A stretch of 64,000 bases of DNA, taken from the NCBI RefSeq assembly GCF_004136315.1, contig NZ_CP029562.1:4921501-4985500 (forward strand). Direction: 5' to 3'. The notes under the pieces are model-generated. The model did not search any database and was not told where the DNA came from. It was given only the letters and a program-made list of their open reading frames with translations. This stretch comes from Mesorhizobium sp. Pch-S (GTDB lineage: Bacteria > Pseudomonadota > Alphaproteobacteria > Rhizobiales > Rhizobiaceae). This document shows positions 26,269-36,209 of the stretch, one piece after another (positions within the stretch are counted from its first letter, which is position 1; each line of letters opens with the position of its first letter). The translations under genes were made by a program, and so were the position numbers.

Positions 26269-26600
26269 GCAGTCTTCTACATTGCATCATTTTTGTGCAC
26301 TACAATACGTCATTTGCCGGAAGTTTTGCCAGCGCTGAACAGGCTCGATCCTGGCCGATGCGCTGAAGCGCATTGATTCCTTTGCATAAAACAATGCCAG
26401 TCAAAACTGGCACGCATCCTGCTTTGTAACAGTCGAGGCCCAGGGTTGGGCCACGAGTTCTGCGTCCAATGATGGGCGCACCAGGCAAGGCTGCCGTTCA
26501 GGTCACCACGCGATCCCGGATGTACGGACGCGCGGCGACCTGTTCGGCAGCCTTTTTGTTTTCAACCGCACGGCGGCGCTTGCCGAATACGGAGCGAACA
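26269..26600 (+). promoter_or_regulatory. nas leader: hexaloop hairpins and intrinsic terminator for NasT antitermination
   Basis: A 332-bp leader precedes the nitrate transporter. Short hairpins occur at 26396-26411 (GCCAG/CTGGC) and 26437-26452 (GGCCC-AGGGTT-GGGCC); the second has a six-base loop with A at position 1 and G at position 4, the pattern recognised by ANTAR proteins. Upstream, ATGCG-CTGAAG-CGCAT (about 26358-26373) is another hexaloop hairpin. A terminator follows at 26489-26557. No confident -35/-10 pair found. Confidence 0.65.
26489..26557 (+). terminator. Leader terminator upstream of the nitrate transporter
   Basis: GGCTGCCG (26489-26496) pairs with CGGCAGCC (26545-26552) and CAGGTC (26499-26504) with GACCTG (26537-26542), separated by a TT/TT bulge, followed by TTTTTGTTTT. 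It lies 43 bases before the transporter start, so it can only serve regulated readthrough. Confidence 0.75.
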
Positions 26601-27896
26601 ATGAGCGTATCTTCTCGACAAGGCCGGGATCCGGCAGCCACGCATGCACTGACCCTGTCCACCCTGTCGTTCACGGTGTGCTTTGCCGTGTGGACCATCT
26701 TCTCGATCATCGGCATCCGCATCAAGCAGGAGCTCGGACTTTCGGAAACCGAATTCGGCCTGCTGGTCGGCACGCCGATCCTCTCCGGCTCGCTTGCCCG
26801 CATCGTGCTCGGCGTATGGACCGACCGTTTCGGTGGCCGTCTGGTCTACACCGCCACCATGCTGGCGGCGGCACTTGCCACCTTCCTGCTGGCGTTCGCG
26901 CAGACCTATCCGCAGATGCTGGTTGCCGCGCTCGGTGTCGGTCTGGCGGGTGGCTCCTTCGCCGTCGGCGTCGCCTATGTCTCACGCTTCTATCCCGCCG
27001 AGAGACAAGGTACGGCGCTTGGCATCTTCGGCGTCGGCAATGTCGGCGCCGCCGTCACCAAGTTCCTGGCTCCCTTTGTGATGCTGGCACTGGGCTGGCG
27101 GGATGTGGCGATCATCTGGGCCTGCGTGCTCGGCTTCATGGCGTGTTTCTTCTGGTTCAGCGCCAACGACGATCCGGTGATCCGGCAGCGGCGTGTCACC
27201 GGCGCCAGCCCACCGCGTAACTTCCGGGCTGAGTTCGAACCCCTGAAGGACCTGCGCGTCTGGCGGTTCGGGCTCTATTATTTCTTCGTCTTCGGCGGTT
27301 TCGTCGCCCTGGCGCTCTGGCTGCCGCGATACCTGATCGGCGTCTACGGCTTCGATATCGCCACCGCCGGCATGATGGGTGCCGCCTATTCGATCCCCGG
27401 CTCCATCTTCCGCGCCTATGGCGGCGTCCTGTCGGACAGGATCGGCGCGCGCATGGTGCTCTACTGGACCTTCGCCGTATCGGCGGTGTGTTGCGCGGTG
27501 CTGGCTCTGCCGGCAGCTGATTTCACGGTGCGCGGCATCAGCGGCCCGGTCTCCTTCCATTTCGAGATCGGCTGGATCGCCTTCGTCGCCATAGCCTTCG
27601 TGCTCGGCTTCTTCATGGCTGTCGGCAAGGCCGCGGTCTACAAGCACATCCCGGTCTACTATCCGGACAATGTCGGCGCCGTCGGCGGCCTTGTCGGCAT
27701 GATCGGCGGGCTCGGCGGCTTCTTCCTGCCCATCGCCTTCGGCGCGCTCAACGACCTGACCGATGTCTGGTCGAGCTGCTTCATGCTGCTGTTCGTCATC
27801 GTCGCCGCCTGCCTTGTCTGGATGCATGTCGCCATCCTGCGCATGGAGCAGGCCCGCGCGCTGGCCGAACAGGCCGCCGTGTCGCCGGCTGAATAG
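26601..27896 (+). CDS. Nitrate/nitrite MFS transporter (NarK/NasA type)
   Basis: 431 aa from the ATG at 26601 (GGAG upstream). Twelve membrane segments are predicted. The two nitrate signatures are present: AGGSFAVGVAYVSRFYPAERQGTALGIFGVGNVGAAVTK around residue 115 and YYPDNVGAVGGLVGMIGGLGGFFLP around residue 350, each with the Arg-containing helix neighbourhoods typical of nitrate porters. It imports nitrate for the reductases encoded downstream and is the first gene after the antitermination leader. Confidence 0.92.
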   Translation: MSVSSRQGRDPAATHALTLSTLSFTVCFAVWTIFSIIGIRIKQELGLSETEFGLLVGTPILSGSLARIVLGVWTDRFGGRLVYTATMLAAALATFLLAFAQTYPQMLVAALGVGLAGGSFAVGVAYVSRFYPAERQGTALGIFGVGNVGAAVTKFLAPFVMLALGWRDVAIIWACVLGFMACFFWFSANDDPVIRQRRVTGASPPRNFRAEFEPLKDLRVWRFGLYYFFVFGGFVALALWLPRYLIGVYGFDIATAGMMGAAYSIPGSIFRAYGGVLSDRIGARMVLYWTFAVSAVCCAVLALPAADFTVRGISGPVSFHFEIGWIAFVAIAFVLGFFMAVGKAAVYKHIPVYYPDNVGAVGGLVGMIGGLGGFFLPIAFGALNDLTDVWSSCFMLLFVIVAACLVWMHVAILRMEQARALAEQAAVSPAE

Positions 27897-27908
27897 GGAC
27901 CTGCACCC

Positions 27909-30359
27909 ATGACAGAGAAACTCGTCATCATCGGCAACGGCATGGCCCCGGGGCGCATGCTGGAGCACCTGCTCGAAGCCGCGCCCGGCCGTTACCAGAT
28001 CACCATCTTCAACGCCGAGCCGCGCGTGAACTACGACCGCATCATGCTGTCGCCGGTCCTTTCGGGCGAGAAGCAATACGAAGAAATCGTCATCCATGGC
28101 GACGGCTGGTACATCAGGCACGGCATCACGCTCTACAAGGGCCACAGGATCGTCGCGATCGATCGCGTGGCCAGGACAGTCACGTCGGACAAGGGCGTGA
28201 CTGAGCCGTATGACAGGCTGGTCATCGCCACCGGTTCTGTGCCTTTCATCATCCCGGTGCCCGGCAAGGACATGCCGGGCGTGCTCTCCTATCGCGACCT
28301 CGACGATGTCGGCGCCATGCTGCTTGCCGCCCAGTCACGCGACAGGGCGGTGGTGATCGGCGGTGGCCTGCTCGGGCTGGAGGCCGCGGCCGGCCTCAAG
28401 GAACGCGGCATGGAGGTCACCGTGCTGCATGTCATGCCAACCCTGATGGAGCGCCAGCTCGACCCGGCTGCAGGCTACCTGCTGCAGAAGCAGCTGGAGG
28501 CGCGCGGCATCGCTGTCAGGACGAGGGCGAACACCAGGCAGATCGTCGGCGACGGCAAGGTGCAGGGCGTCGAGCTCGACACAGGTGAGATCATCCCGGC
28601 GACGCTGGTGGTCATGGCGGTCGGCATCCGGCCGAATGTCGGCCTCGCCAGGGAGGCAGGGCTGGAGGTCAATCGCGGTATCGTCACCGACGACCGCATG
28701 CTGACTTCCGATCCGGACATCTTCGCGCTCGGCGAATGCACCGAAGTGGACGGCCGCGTCTACGGTCTTGTCGCGCCGCTCTATGAAATGGCCAGGGTGG
28801 TCGCGGCGGAGCTGGCGGGTGCCGAAGACGGGCGCTTCGTGCATTCCGACACGCCGACCAAGCTCAAGGTCACCGGCATCGACCTCTATTCGATCGGCGA
28901 TTTCGCCGATGGCGAGGACCGCGAGGAGATCATCCTGCGCGATGCCGCGGCCGGCATCTACAAGCGGGTGATTCTGCAGGACAACAGGATCATCGGCACG
29001 GTGCTGTTCGGCGAGACGGCCGATGGCGCCTGGTTCAACGACCTGAAGAAGAAGGAAGTCGACATCTCCGAGATGCGCGACACGCTAATCTTCGGGCAGG
29101 CGTTCCAGGGGGGCGCTTCAGCGGACCCTCTGGCGGCCGTTGCGGCTCTGGCGGATGATGCGGAAATCTGCGGCTGCAACGGCGTCTGCAAGGGCAAGAT
29201 CGCGTCTACCATCACGAAAAAGGGCCTGACGTCGCTGGACGACGTGCGTGCCCATACCAAGGCGTCGGCCTCGTGCGGTTCGTGCACCGGCCTCGTCGAG
29301 AAGGTGATGGCGCTGGTGCTGGGCGATAGCTACAACCCGGCCGCCGTGCAGCCGATGTGCGCCTGCACCGACCTCGGTCATGACGAGGTGCGCCGGCTGA
29401 TCAAGGCGAAGGGCCTGAAGACCATCCCGGCGCTGATGCAGGAGCTGGAGTGGAAGACTTCCTGCGGCTGCGCCAAATGCCGGCCGGCGCTCAACTACTA
29501 TCTCGTCGCCGACTGGCCGGGCGCCTATGCCGACGACTACCAGTCGCGCTTCATCAACGAGCGCGTCCACGCCAACATCCAGAAGGACGGCACCTATTCG
29601 GTGGTGCCGCGCATGTGGGGCGGGGTCACCTCGGCCGCGGAGCTGCGCGCCATCGCCGACGTGGTCGACAAGTTCGCCATTCCGACCGTCAAGGTCACCG
29701 GCGGCCAGCGCATCGACATGCTGGGCATCAGGAAGGAAGACCTGCCGGCGGTATGGGCCGATCTCGGCCAGGCCGGTTTCGTCTCGGGCCACGCCTATGC
29801 CAAAGGACTGCGCACGGTGAAGACCTGCGTCGGCACCGACTGGTGCCGCTTCGGCACGCAGGATTCGACCGGCCTCGGCATCCGCATCGAAAAGTTCATG
29901 TGGGGTTCGTGGACGCCGGCCAAGGTCAAGATGGCGGTCTCCGGTTGTCCGCGCAATTGCGCCGAGGCGACGTGCAAGGATGTCGGCGTGATCTGTGTCG
30001 ACTCCGGCTACGAGATCCACTTCGCCGGCGCCGCCGGTCTCGACATCAAGGGCACGGAAGTGCTCGGCCTGGTCCGCAGCGAGGACGAGGCGATGGAGGC
30101 GATCGTCGCACTCGTGCAGATGTACCGCGAGCAGGCGCGGTATCTCGAGCGCATCTACAAATGGGCAAAACGCGTCGGTCTCGACGAGATCCGCCGCCAG
30201 ATCATGGCCGATCCCGACAGGCGCAAGGCCTATTTCGAACGTTTCGTCTTCAGCCAGAAATTCGCGCAGGTCGATCCGTGGTCCGAACGCGTCTCCGGCA
30301 AGGACAAGCACGAGTTCCGGCCGATGGCCGAGACAGATTTCCGGGTTGCTGCGGAGTGA
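27909..30359 (+). CDS. nirB: NirB, NAD(P)H nitrite reductase large subunit
   Basis: 816 aa. N-terminal FAD/NAD-binding reductase (VIIGNGMAPGRMLEHLLE, VVIGGGLLGLEAAAGLKERGMEVTVLH), two BFD-like [2Fe-2S] modules (CGCNGVCKGK...CGSCTG near 419-460; CACTDLGHDEV...CGCAKC near 482-525), then the siroheme/[4Fe-4S] domain with CVGTDWCRFG near 640 and SGCPRNCAEATCKD near 680. It reduces nitrite to ammonium in the cytoplasm with NirD. It follows the transporter by 12 bases. Confidence 0.95.
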   Translation: MTEKLVIIGNGMAPGRMLEHLLEAAPGRYQITIFNAEPRVNYDRIMLSPVLSGEKQYEEIVIHGDGWYIRHGITLYKGHRIVAIDRVARTVTSDKGVTEPYDRLVIATGSVPFIIPVPGKDMPGVLSYRDLDDVGAMLLAAQSRDRAVVIGGGLLGLEAAAGLKERGMEVTVLHVMPTLMERQLDPAAGYLLQKQLEARGIAVRTRANTRQIVGDGKVQGVELDTGEIIPATLVVMAVGIRPNVGLAREAGLEVNRGIVTDDRMLTSDPDIFALGECTEVDGRVYGLVAPLYEMARVVAAELAGAEDGRFVHSDTPTKLKVTGIDLYSIGDFADGEDREEIILRDAAAGIYKRVILQDNRIIGTVLFGETADGAWFNDLKKKEVDISEMRDTLIFGQAFQGGASADPLAAVAALADDAEICGCNGVCKGKIASTITKKGLTSLDDVRAHTKASASCGSCTGLVEKVMALVLGDSYNPAAVQPMCACTDLGHDEVRRLIKAKGLKTIPALMQELEWKTSCGCAKCRPALNYYLVADWPGAYADDYQSRFINERVHANIQKDGTYSVVPRMWGGVTSAAELRAIADVVDKFAIPTVKVTGGQRIDMLGIRKEDLPAVWADLGQAGFVSGHAYAKGLRTVKTCVGTDWCRFGTQDSTGLGIRIEKFMWGSWTPAKVKMAVSGCPRNCAEATCKDVGVICVDSGYEIHFAGAAGLDIKGTEVLGLVRSEDEAMEAIVALVQMYREQARYLERIYKWAKRVGLDEIRRQIMADPDRRKAYFERFVFSQKFAQVDPWSERVSGKDKHEFRPMAETDFRVAAE

Positions 30360-30694
30360 TGAAGATGGATTGGCTGGATATCGGCATACTCGACGACATT
30401 CCGCCGCGCGGCGCGCGTTGCGTGAAGACCCCGAACGGCAGGATCGGCATCTTCCGCACGCATGACGACCGCGTCTTCGCCATAGAGGACCATTGCCCGC
30501 ACAAGGGCGGCCCGCTCAGCCAGGGCATCGTGCATGGCGCTTCGGTGACCTGTCCGCTGCACAGCTGGGTGTTTTCGCTGGAAACCGGCAAGGCGTTGGG
30601 GGCCGATGAAGGTTCGGTGAAGACAATCCCGGTGCGCGTCGAGGCGGGACGCATCGCGATCTCGCTCGGCGCCATGCTGCAGGCAGCGGAATGA
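30359..30694 (+). CDS. nirD: NirD, nitrite reductase small subunit (Rieske type)
   Basis: 111 aa starting in an ATGA overlap with nirB. Both Rieske ligand pairs are intact, EDHCPHKGGPL and TCPLHSWVF, so it likely carries a [2Fe-2S] cluster, unlike NirD proteins that have lost the ligands. It partners NirB; its stop overlaps the nasA start. Confidence 0.93.
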   Translation: MKMDWLDIGILDDIPPRGARCVKTPNGRIGIFRTHDDRVFAIEDHCPHKGGPLSQGIVHGASVTCPLHSWVFSLETGKALGADEGSVKTIPVRVEAGRIAISLGAMLQAAE

Positions 30695-33348
30695 ACGCCG
30701 CTGTGGGCAGCGCCGAAGCGAGCACCACCTGCCCCTATTGTGGGGTGGGGTGCGGCGTGCTGGCGAAACCTGGCAACGAGGTCTCCGTCCGTGGCGATCC
30801 CGACCACCCGGCCAATCACGGCAGGCTGTGTTCGAAAGGTTCGGCGCTTGGCGAGACGCTGAACCTCGACGGGCGGCTGCTTCACCCGGAAATCGCCGGC
30901 AGGCGTGCCGACTGGGACACGGCGCTCGACACCGTTGCCGGGCGTTTCCAGCAGACAATCGCCGAGCACGGCCCGGATTCGGTCGCCTTCTACATCTCCG
31001 GCCAACTGCTGACCGAGGACTACTACGTCGCCAACAAGCTGATGAAGGGTTTCATTGGTTCCGCCAACATCGACACCAATTCCAGGCTGTGCATGGCCTC
31101 GTCGGTCGCCGGCCACCGCCGCGCCTTCGGCGAGGATATCGTGCCCGGGGTCTATGAGGATTTCGACGAAGCCGACCTGATCGTGCTCACCGGTTCGAAC
31201 GCTGCCTGGTGCCATCCAATCCTCTATCAGCGCCTGCTGGCCGCCCGCAAAGCCCGCGGCACCCGCATCGTGGTGATCGATCCGCGCCGCACGGCGACGG
31301 CCGACGAATGCGACCTGCACCTGGCGCTCGCTCCCGGCGCGGATGTGCTTCTGTTCAACGGCCTGCTTGCGCATCTGGCGCGCGCCGGCGCGCTGGACCG
31401 GCACTACATCGCCGAGAGCACGACAGGGTTGGACCAGGCCTTGGCACTGGCTGCCGCCAATGCGCCGAGCGTGGAGCATGTGGCGCAGGGGTGCGGCCTG
31501 GCGCCGGCCGATGTCCGCTTTTTCTTCGAACTCTTCTCTGTCACCGAGCGGGTGGTCACGGTCTACAGCCAGGGCGTGAACCAGTCGGCGCATGGCACCG
31601 ACAAGGTCAATGCCATCATCAATTGCCACCTCGCGACCGGTCGGATCGGCAGGCCCGGCATGGGGCCGTTCTCGGTGACCGGCCAGCCGAACGCCATGGG
31701 CGGCCGCGAAGTTGGCGGGCTGGCCAACCAGCTTGCCGCCCATATGCACTTCGACAATGGGGCCGACGTCGACCGTGTCGCACGCTTCTGGAACGCGCCG
31801 GAGATCGCGACCAGGGCCGGGCTCAAGGCGGTCGATATGTTCCGTGCGGTTGGTGATCGCCGGATCAAGGCGCTGTGGATCATGGGCACCAATCCCGCCG
31901 TGTCGATGCCGGATGCCGGCCGGGTGCGGGCGGCGCTGAAGGCCTGCGACTTCGTCGTCGTCTCCGACGTGACGCGCACCGACACCACCCGTTTCGCAGA
32001 CGTGCTTCTGCCCGTCGCCGCCTGGGGCGAGAAGGACGGCATGGTGACCAATTCCGAGCGCCGGCTTTCGCGGCAGCGGCCATTCCTGGTCATGCCGGGC
32101 GAGGTGAGGCCCGACTGGCGCATCATCTGCGACGTCGCTGCCCGCATGGGGTTTGGCAACGCCTTCGGTTTCGCCGGTCCCGCCGCGATCTTCCGCGAGC
32201 ATGCCGCACTGTCCGCCTTCGAGAACAAGGGCGAGCGGCTGTTCGATCTCGGCGCGCTGGCCGACATCCCGGACGCGGATTACGAGACATTCGAGCCCCG
32301 GCGCTGGCCGGCGCGCGACGAACGCAAGGCGGGCCGCCTCCTGGGCGACGGCAGGTTTCCGACCCCCGACGGCCGTGCGCGTTTCATCGCTGTGCGGCAG
32401 GAGGGCGTGGCGCTGGCTGTCAGCGCCGCCCATCCGCTGATGCTCAACACCGGCCGGCTGCGCGATCAGTGGCACACCATGACCCGGACCGGTGCGGTGC
32501 CGCGACTGATGGCGAACGCGCCGGAACCGATGCTCGACCTCAATCCGCTCGACGCTGAAGCCCATGGGCTGGCCGAAGGCGATCTCGCCCATCTGTCGAC
32601 ACGATATGGTTCCGCCCGCGCCAGGGTCCGTATCACCGACGCGCAGCGGCCCGGCCAGGCTTTCCTGCCCATGCACTGGAGTGGCCATTTCGCCGCCAAT
32701 GCCGGGGCAGGGGCGCTGGCGACACCGATCACCGATCCGCATTCCGGCCAGCCGGAGCTGAAGAACGTACCGTTGCGCATCGTGCGCGAGGAGATCGCCT
32801 GGGCGGGCGTTCTGATCACACGCCGCAATCTGCGGCCGACCGGCTTCGTTCACTGGAGCCGGTCGGCCGTTACGGGTGGCTGGGTCTATGAGCTCGCCGG
32901 CACCGAGACGCCGGACCAGGGCATCCTGCTGGCACGGGGGCTGCTCGCCACGCCCGATCGTCTCGTCGAGTATCGCGACCGCAAGGGCCTGACCTACCGG
33001 GCCGCGGCGGTGGATGAAAACGGCGCGCTGGCCGAAGCACTGATGGTTGCTCCGAAGGGGCAACTGCCGGCGCGCGACTGGCTGTTGTCGCTGCTTGGCA
33101 GCCGCGCGCAGCTCACCTTGACCGACCGCCAGGCATTGTTATCCGGCCGCGCGCCCGCCGCCGTGCCGTCGGCCGGCCGCATCGTCTGCTCCTGCTTCAA
33201 CGTCGGCGTCAACCAGCTGGCCGATGCCGTTTCCGCCGGTTGCCGCAGCCTGGAGGCCATCGGCAGGGAACTTGGCGCCGGCACCAATTGCGGCTCCTGT
33301 CGCTCCGAGATCAGGACTATCATCGGGGCAGGCCTGGCGGCCGGATGA
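30691..33348 (+). CDS. nasA: NasA-type assimilatory nitrate reductase, molybdopterin catalytic subunit
   Basis: 885 aa, overlapping nirD by ATGA. The N-terminal [4Fe-4S] motif is C14-x2-C17-x3-C21-x25-C47; molybdopterin-oxidoreductase and MopB-binding domains fill the body (SRLCMASSVAGHRRAFGED, GVNQSAHGTDKVNAIINCHLATGRIGRPG). A C-terminal BFD-like [2Fe-2S] module (VCSCFNVGVNQ ... NCGSC, residues about 832-870) probably accepts electrons from a NasB-type partner or NirB. No signal peptide, consistent with cytoplasmic assimilation. Last gene of the nas operon; it converges on the helicase gene. Confidence 0.95.
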   Translation: MNAAVGSAEASTTCPYCGVGCGVLAKPGNEVSVRGDPDHPANHGRLCSKGSALGETLNLDGRLLHPEIAGRRADWDTALDTVAGRFQQTIAEHGPDSVAFYISGQLLTEDYYVANKLMKGFIGSANIDTNSRLCMASSVAGHRRAFGEDIVPGVYEDFDEADLIVLTGSNAAWCHPILYQRLLAARKARGTRIVVIDPRRTATADECDLHLALAPGADVLLFNGLLAHLARAGALDRHYIAESTTGLDQALALAAANAPSVEHVAQGCGLAPADVRFFFELFSVTERVVTVYSQGVNQSAHGTDKVNAIINCHLATGRIGRPGMGPFSVTGQPNAMGGREVGGLANQLAAHMHFDNGADVDRVARFWNAPEIATRAGLKAVDMFRAVGDRRIKALWIMGTNPAVSMPDAGRVRAALKACDFVVVSDVTRTDTTRFADVLLPVAAWGEKDGMVTNSERRLSRQRPFLVMPGEVRPDWRIICDVAARMGFGNAFGFAGPAAIFREHAALSAFENKGERLFDLGALADIPDADYETFEPRRWPARDERKAGRLLGDGRFPTPDGRARFIAVRQEGVALAVSAAHPLMLNTGRLRDQWHTMTRTGAVPRLMANAPEPMLDLNPLDAEAHGLAEGDLAHLSTRYGSARARVRITDAQRPGQAFLPMHWSGHFAANAGAGALATPITDPHSGQPELKNVPLRIVREEIAWAGVLITRRNLRPTGFVHWSRSAVTGGWVYELAGTETPDQGILLARGLLATPDRLVEYRDRKGLTYRAAAVDENGALAEALMVAPKGQLPARDWLLSLLGSRAQLTLTDRQALLSGRAPAAVPSAGRIVCSCFNVGVNQLADAVSAGCRSLEAIGRELGAGTNCGSCRSEIRTIIGAGLAAG

Positions 33349-33358
33349 TCTGCGGCGA

Positions 33359-35452
33359 TCACTTCCACATCGAACGCATCTTGCCCTTGAGGTCGACATT
33401 GCCGCGCGGCCGTGCCGACTGCTCGTCGCGCAGCGCCTGGCTGGTCCAGGACGTCAGCTGGAAATGCTGCAGGATGTGCGACGGGATGAAGCGCGTCTTC
33501 GAGGCATAGACATGCTTGTCGCCGCGCGCGACCTGGCTGGAGGGGTAGAAGCGCTGCGGCACGATCAGGTGCAGGGAATCCTTCGCCCGCGTCATCGCGA
33601 CGTAGAGCAGGCGCCGTTCCTCCTCCAGCTCCTTGCGTTCGCCGGCGCTGAGATCGATCGGGATGCAACCGTCGACGGCATTGAGCAGGAACACCTTGGT
33701 CCATTCCTGGCCCTTGGCCGAATGGATCGTCGACAGGATCAGGTAATCCTCGTCCAGCAGCGGCGGGCCGGCCTCGTCGCTGGTTGCGCTCGGCGGGTCG
33801 AGCGTAAGGTCGGTCAGGAAGCGGTCGCGCGACGGATAGCCGGAAGCGATCTGCTCGAGTTGCAACAGGTCTGCCCGGCGCACGGTTGCGTCCTCGTGCT
33901 TGCGCTCGAGATGCGGTTCGTACCACAGCCTCGCCCGCTCCATCTCCGCCGGCCAGCCGGGGTTGCGGCGCAGGTCGCAGAACAGGTCGACGAACTGCGG
34001 CCAGTCTTTTGCGGCGCGCACCGGCGGCGCGAAACGCGCCAGGCCCATCTCGAGGTCGAGCGACTGCTCCATGCTGTCGATGGCCTGGGTCGCGGCGGCA
34101 GGCCCGATGCCCGGCAGCAACTGCATGACCCGAAAGCCGGCAATGCGGTCGCGCGGGTTCTGCACGAAGCGCAGCACGGCAAGCACGTCCTTGACGTGGG
34201 CCGCATCGAGGAATTTCAGCCCGCCAAACTTCACAAAGGGGATGTTGCGCCGGGTCAGCTCGACCTCGAGCGGTCCGGAATGGTGCGATGCGCGAAACAG
34301 CACCGCCTGCTGCTTGAGCAGGGTTCCGGTCTCGCGCTCCTTCAGCACCTCGTCGCAGATGTAGCTTGCCTGCTCGGCTTCGTCGCGCACGGTGACGATG
34401 GCCGGCTTCTCGTGCGACGAGCGGTCGGTCCACAGGTTCTTGGTGAAGCGTTCGGTCGCCTCGCCGATGACCGCATTCGCCGCATTCAGGATCGCGTCGG
34501 TTGAACGATAGTTGCGGTCGAGCGTCACCACATCGGCGGGCGCCGGAAACAGGGTCGGGAAATCGAGGATGTTGCGGACTTCCGCGGCGCGGAACGAATA
34601 GATCGACTGGGCATCGTCGCCCACCACCGTCAGGCCGGTCCCGTCCGGCTTGATCGCGGTCAGGATCGAGGCCTGCAGCCGGTTGGTATCCTGGTATTCG
34701 TCGACGAGGATGTGGTCGAAGCGCGAGGACAGATGCGCGGCGATGTCCGGTTCCGCTGCCATCTGTGCCCAGTAGAGCAGGAGGTCGTCGTAATCGAGGA
34801 TGTTCTGCCGCTGTTTTGCCTCGACATAGGCGCCGAACAGCCGTTTCAGCTCCTCGCTCCAGCCAACGCACCAGGGGAAGTACTCGGCGACGACCTTTTC
34901 GAGCGCATCCTGTGCGTTGACCACGCGCGAGTAGATCGAGAGGCACGTCGCCTTGGTCGGGAAGCGGTTTTCGGTCTCTGAGAAGCCGAGTTCGTGCCGC
35001 ACCAGGTTCATCAGGTCGGCGGAATCCTCGCGGTCGTGGATGGTGAAGCTCGGCTCCAGCCCGATCTCCAGCGCATAGTCGCGCAGCAGTCGCGCGCCGA
35101 TCGAATGGAAGGTGCCAGCCCAGGTCAGGCCTTCCGTCAGGCTGGCGGCACGATCCTTCATCACCTCGGCGGCGATGCGCTCGACGCGCTTGCTCATCTC
35201 GGTTGCCGCCCGGCGCGAGAACGTCATCAGGAGGATGCGCCGCGGATCGGCGCCGCGCACGATGAGATGCGCGACCCGATGGGCGAGTGTGTTCGTTTTG
35301 CCTGAACCGGCGCCGGCGATGATCAGCAGCGGTCCGCAGACCGCACCGTCTCCGTGCAGGACCGCTGCCTTCTGGCCGTCGTTCAGCTTCGACAGATAGG
35401 CAGGTTCCTCGATCGAATCACGGATGGCGATGTTCATGCGGCCATGAAGCAT
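33359..35452 (-). CDS. UvrD/Rep-family ATP-dependent DNA helicase
   Basis: 697 aa. SF1A motifs in order: Q motif LNDGQKAAVLHG, Walker A IIAGAGSGKTNTLAHR, Ia MTFSRRAATEM, II VDEYQDTN, III VVGDDAQSIYSFRAA, IV region LDRNYRSTDAIL, V STIHSAKGQEW, VI EERRLLYVAMTRAKDSL. Slightly shorter than UvrD (about 720). A second in-frame ATG at 35437 is possible. It probably acts in repair or replication restart; no operon partner is evident and 35453-35620 holds no gene. Confidence 0.92.
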   Translation of the reverse strand: MLHGRMNIAIRDSIEEPAYLSKLNDGQKAAVLHGDGAVCGPLLIIAGAGSGKTNTLAHRVAHLIVRGADPRRILLMTFSRRAATEMSKRVERIAAEVMKDRAASLTEGLTWAGTFHSIGARLLRDYALEIGLEPSFTIHDREDSADLMNLVRHELGFSETENRFPTKATCLSIYSRVVNAQDALEKVVAEYFPWCVGWSEELKRLFGAYVEAKQRQNILDYDDLLLYWAQMAAEPDIAAHLSSRFDHILVDEYQDTNRLQASILTAIKPDGTGLTVVGDDAQSIYSFRAAEVRNILDFPTLFPAPADVVTLDRNYRSTDAILNAANAVIGEATERFTKNLWTDRSSHEKPAIVTVRDEAEQASYICDEVLKERETGTLLKQQAVLFRASHHSGPLEVELTRRNIPFVKFGGLKFLDAAHVKDVLAVLRFVQNPRDRIAGFRVMQLLPGIGPAAATQAIDSMEQSLDLEMGLARFAPPVRAAKDWPQFVDLFCDLRRNPGWPAEMERARLWYEPHLERKHEDATVRRADLLQLEQIASGYPSRDRFLTDLTLDPPSATSDEAGPPLLDEDYLILSTIHSAKGQEWTKVFLLNAVDGCIPIDLSAGERKELEEERRLLYVAMTRAKDSLHLIVPQRFYPSSQVARGDKHVYASKTRFIPSHILQHFQLTSWTSQALRDEQSARPRGNVDLKGKMRSMWK

Positions 35453-35620
35453 CGTTTCCGTTTCGTTCGCAATGGCCGCGGGCCGCCTTGCGACACCGGG
35501 TTACGCCAGCCTGCTCGGCAAGCTTTCCCATGCACGTCTCCAGCGGGGAGCGGAGAAACGGCGGCCGATTTGGGAGCCGGCACTCGGAAACGCTGGCATA
35601 GGGTTCGCCGACGTATCAGG

Positions 35621-36121
35621 CTAGCCTTTGAGATAGCGACGCATGCAATAGAGCAACGCTGCCTGTTCCTCGTTCTCGCGGACGTCTACCACGCGCCCGA
35701 AGAGGATACGGTGGGTTGCCTCGTCGACGGCATTGCTGAGTTCGCATTCGAAGCTGACCGAGGCGTCTGTCAGGACGGGAACACCCGTAAGACCTTCTGT
35801 CCATTCGCCAAGCGCAAATCGGTTCACCACCGCTGTCTTTCCGCCGAAGGCGTTGGAAAGGTTCTCGTGGCCCGGCATCAACGTGTTGACGCAGAAATAG
35901 CGTGCGTTTTCGAAAGCATGAAAACATGAGCTCGCACGATTGATACAGACGAGCAGTGTCGGCGGGGTATCGCTGACGCTGCAGACAGCGGAGGCCGTGA
36001 ACCCGTAGCGCTTGCCGCCGGAACTGGTGCTGACGACATTGACCGAAGTGCCGAGGCGCGACATCCCGTTGCGAAACGTGGCTCTGTCCACAATGCCGAA
36101 GCGATGTTGCATCATATTCAT
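35621..36121 (-). CDS. Flavin reductase (HpaC/DIM6 family)
   Basis: 166 aa from the ATG at 36121 (GGGAG 8 bases upstream). The flavin-reductase-like fold is indicated by FRNGMSRLGTSVNVVSTSSGGKRYGFTASAVCSVSDTPPTLLVCINRASSCF and GHENLSNAFGG. Such enzymes supply FMNH2/FADH2 with NAD(P)H to a partner oxygenase. It lies 137 bp downstream of mesD on the same strand, and MesD activity is reported to need oxygen, so it may provide reduced flavin to MesX/MesD; that link is inference. Confidence 0.85.
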   Translation of the reverse strand: MNMMQHRFGIVDRATFRNGMSRLGTSVNVVSTSSGGKRYGFTASAVCSVSDTPPTLLVCINRASSCFHAFENARYFCVNTLMPGHENLSNAFGGKTAVVNRFALGEWTEGLTGVPVLTDASVSFECELSNAVDEATHRILFGRVVDVRENEEQAALLYCMRRYLKG

Positions 36122-36209
36122 TTTGATCTCCCGGGCGCGTTCGGAACGGGCAAAACCGAGGCGCTCGCGCAAGGCCGCCTGTCTCCCTACGGCGGGAACG
36201 GCAAAGCAT

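Noticed and set aside
26396..26411. GCCAG/CTGGC hairpin as a definite ANTAR site
   Set aside because: Loop TCAAAA lacks A1 and G4 and could instead be a tetraloop with a 6-bp stem, so it is only listed as part of the leader.
30250..33063. 937-codon minus-strand ORF across nasA
   Set aside because: Antisense of NasA; no recognisable motifs.
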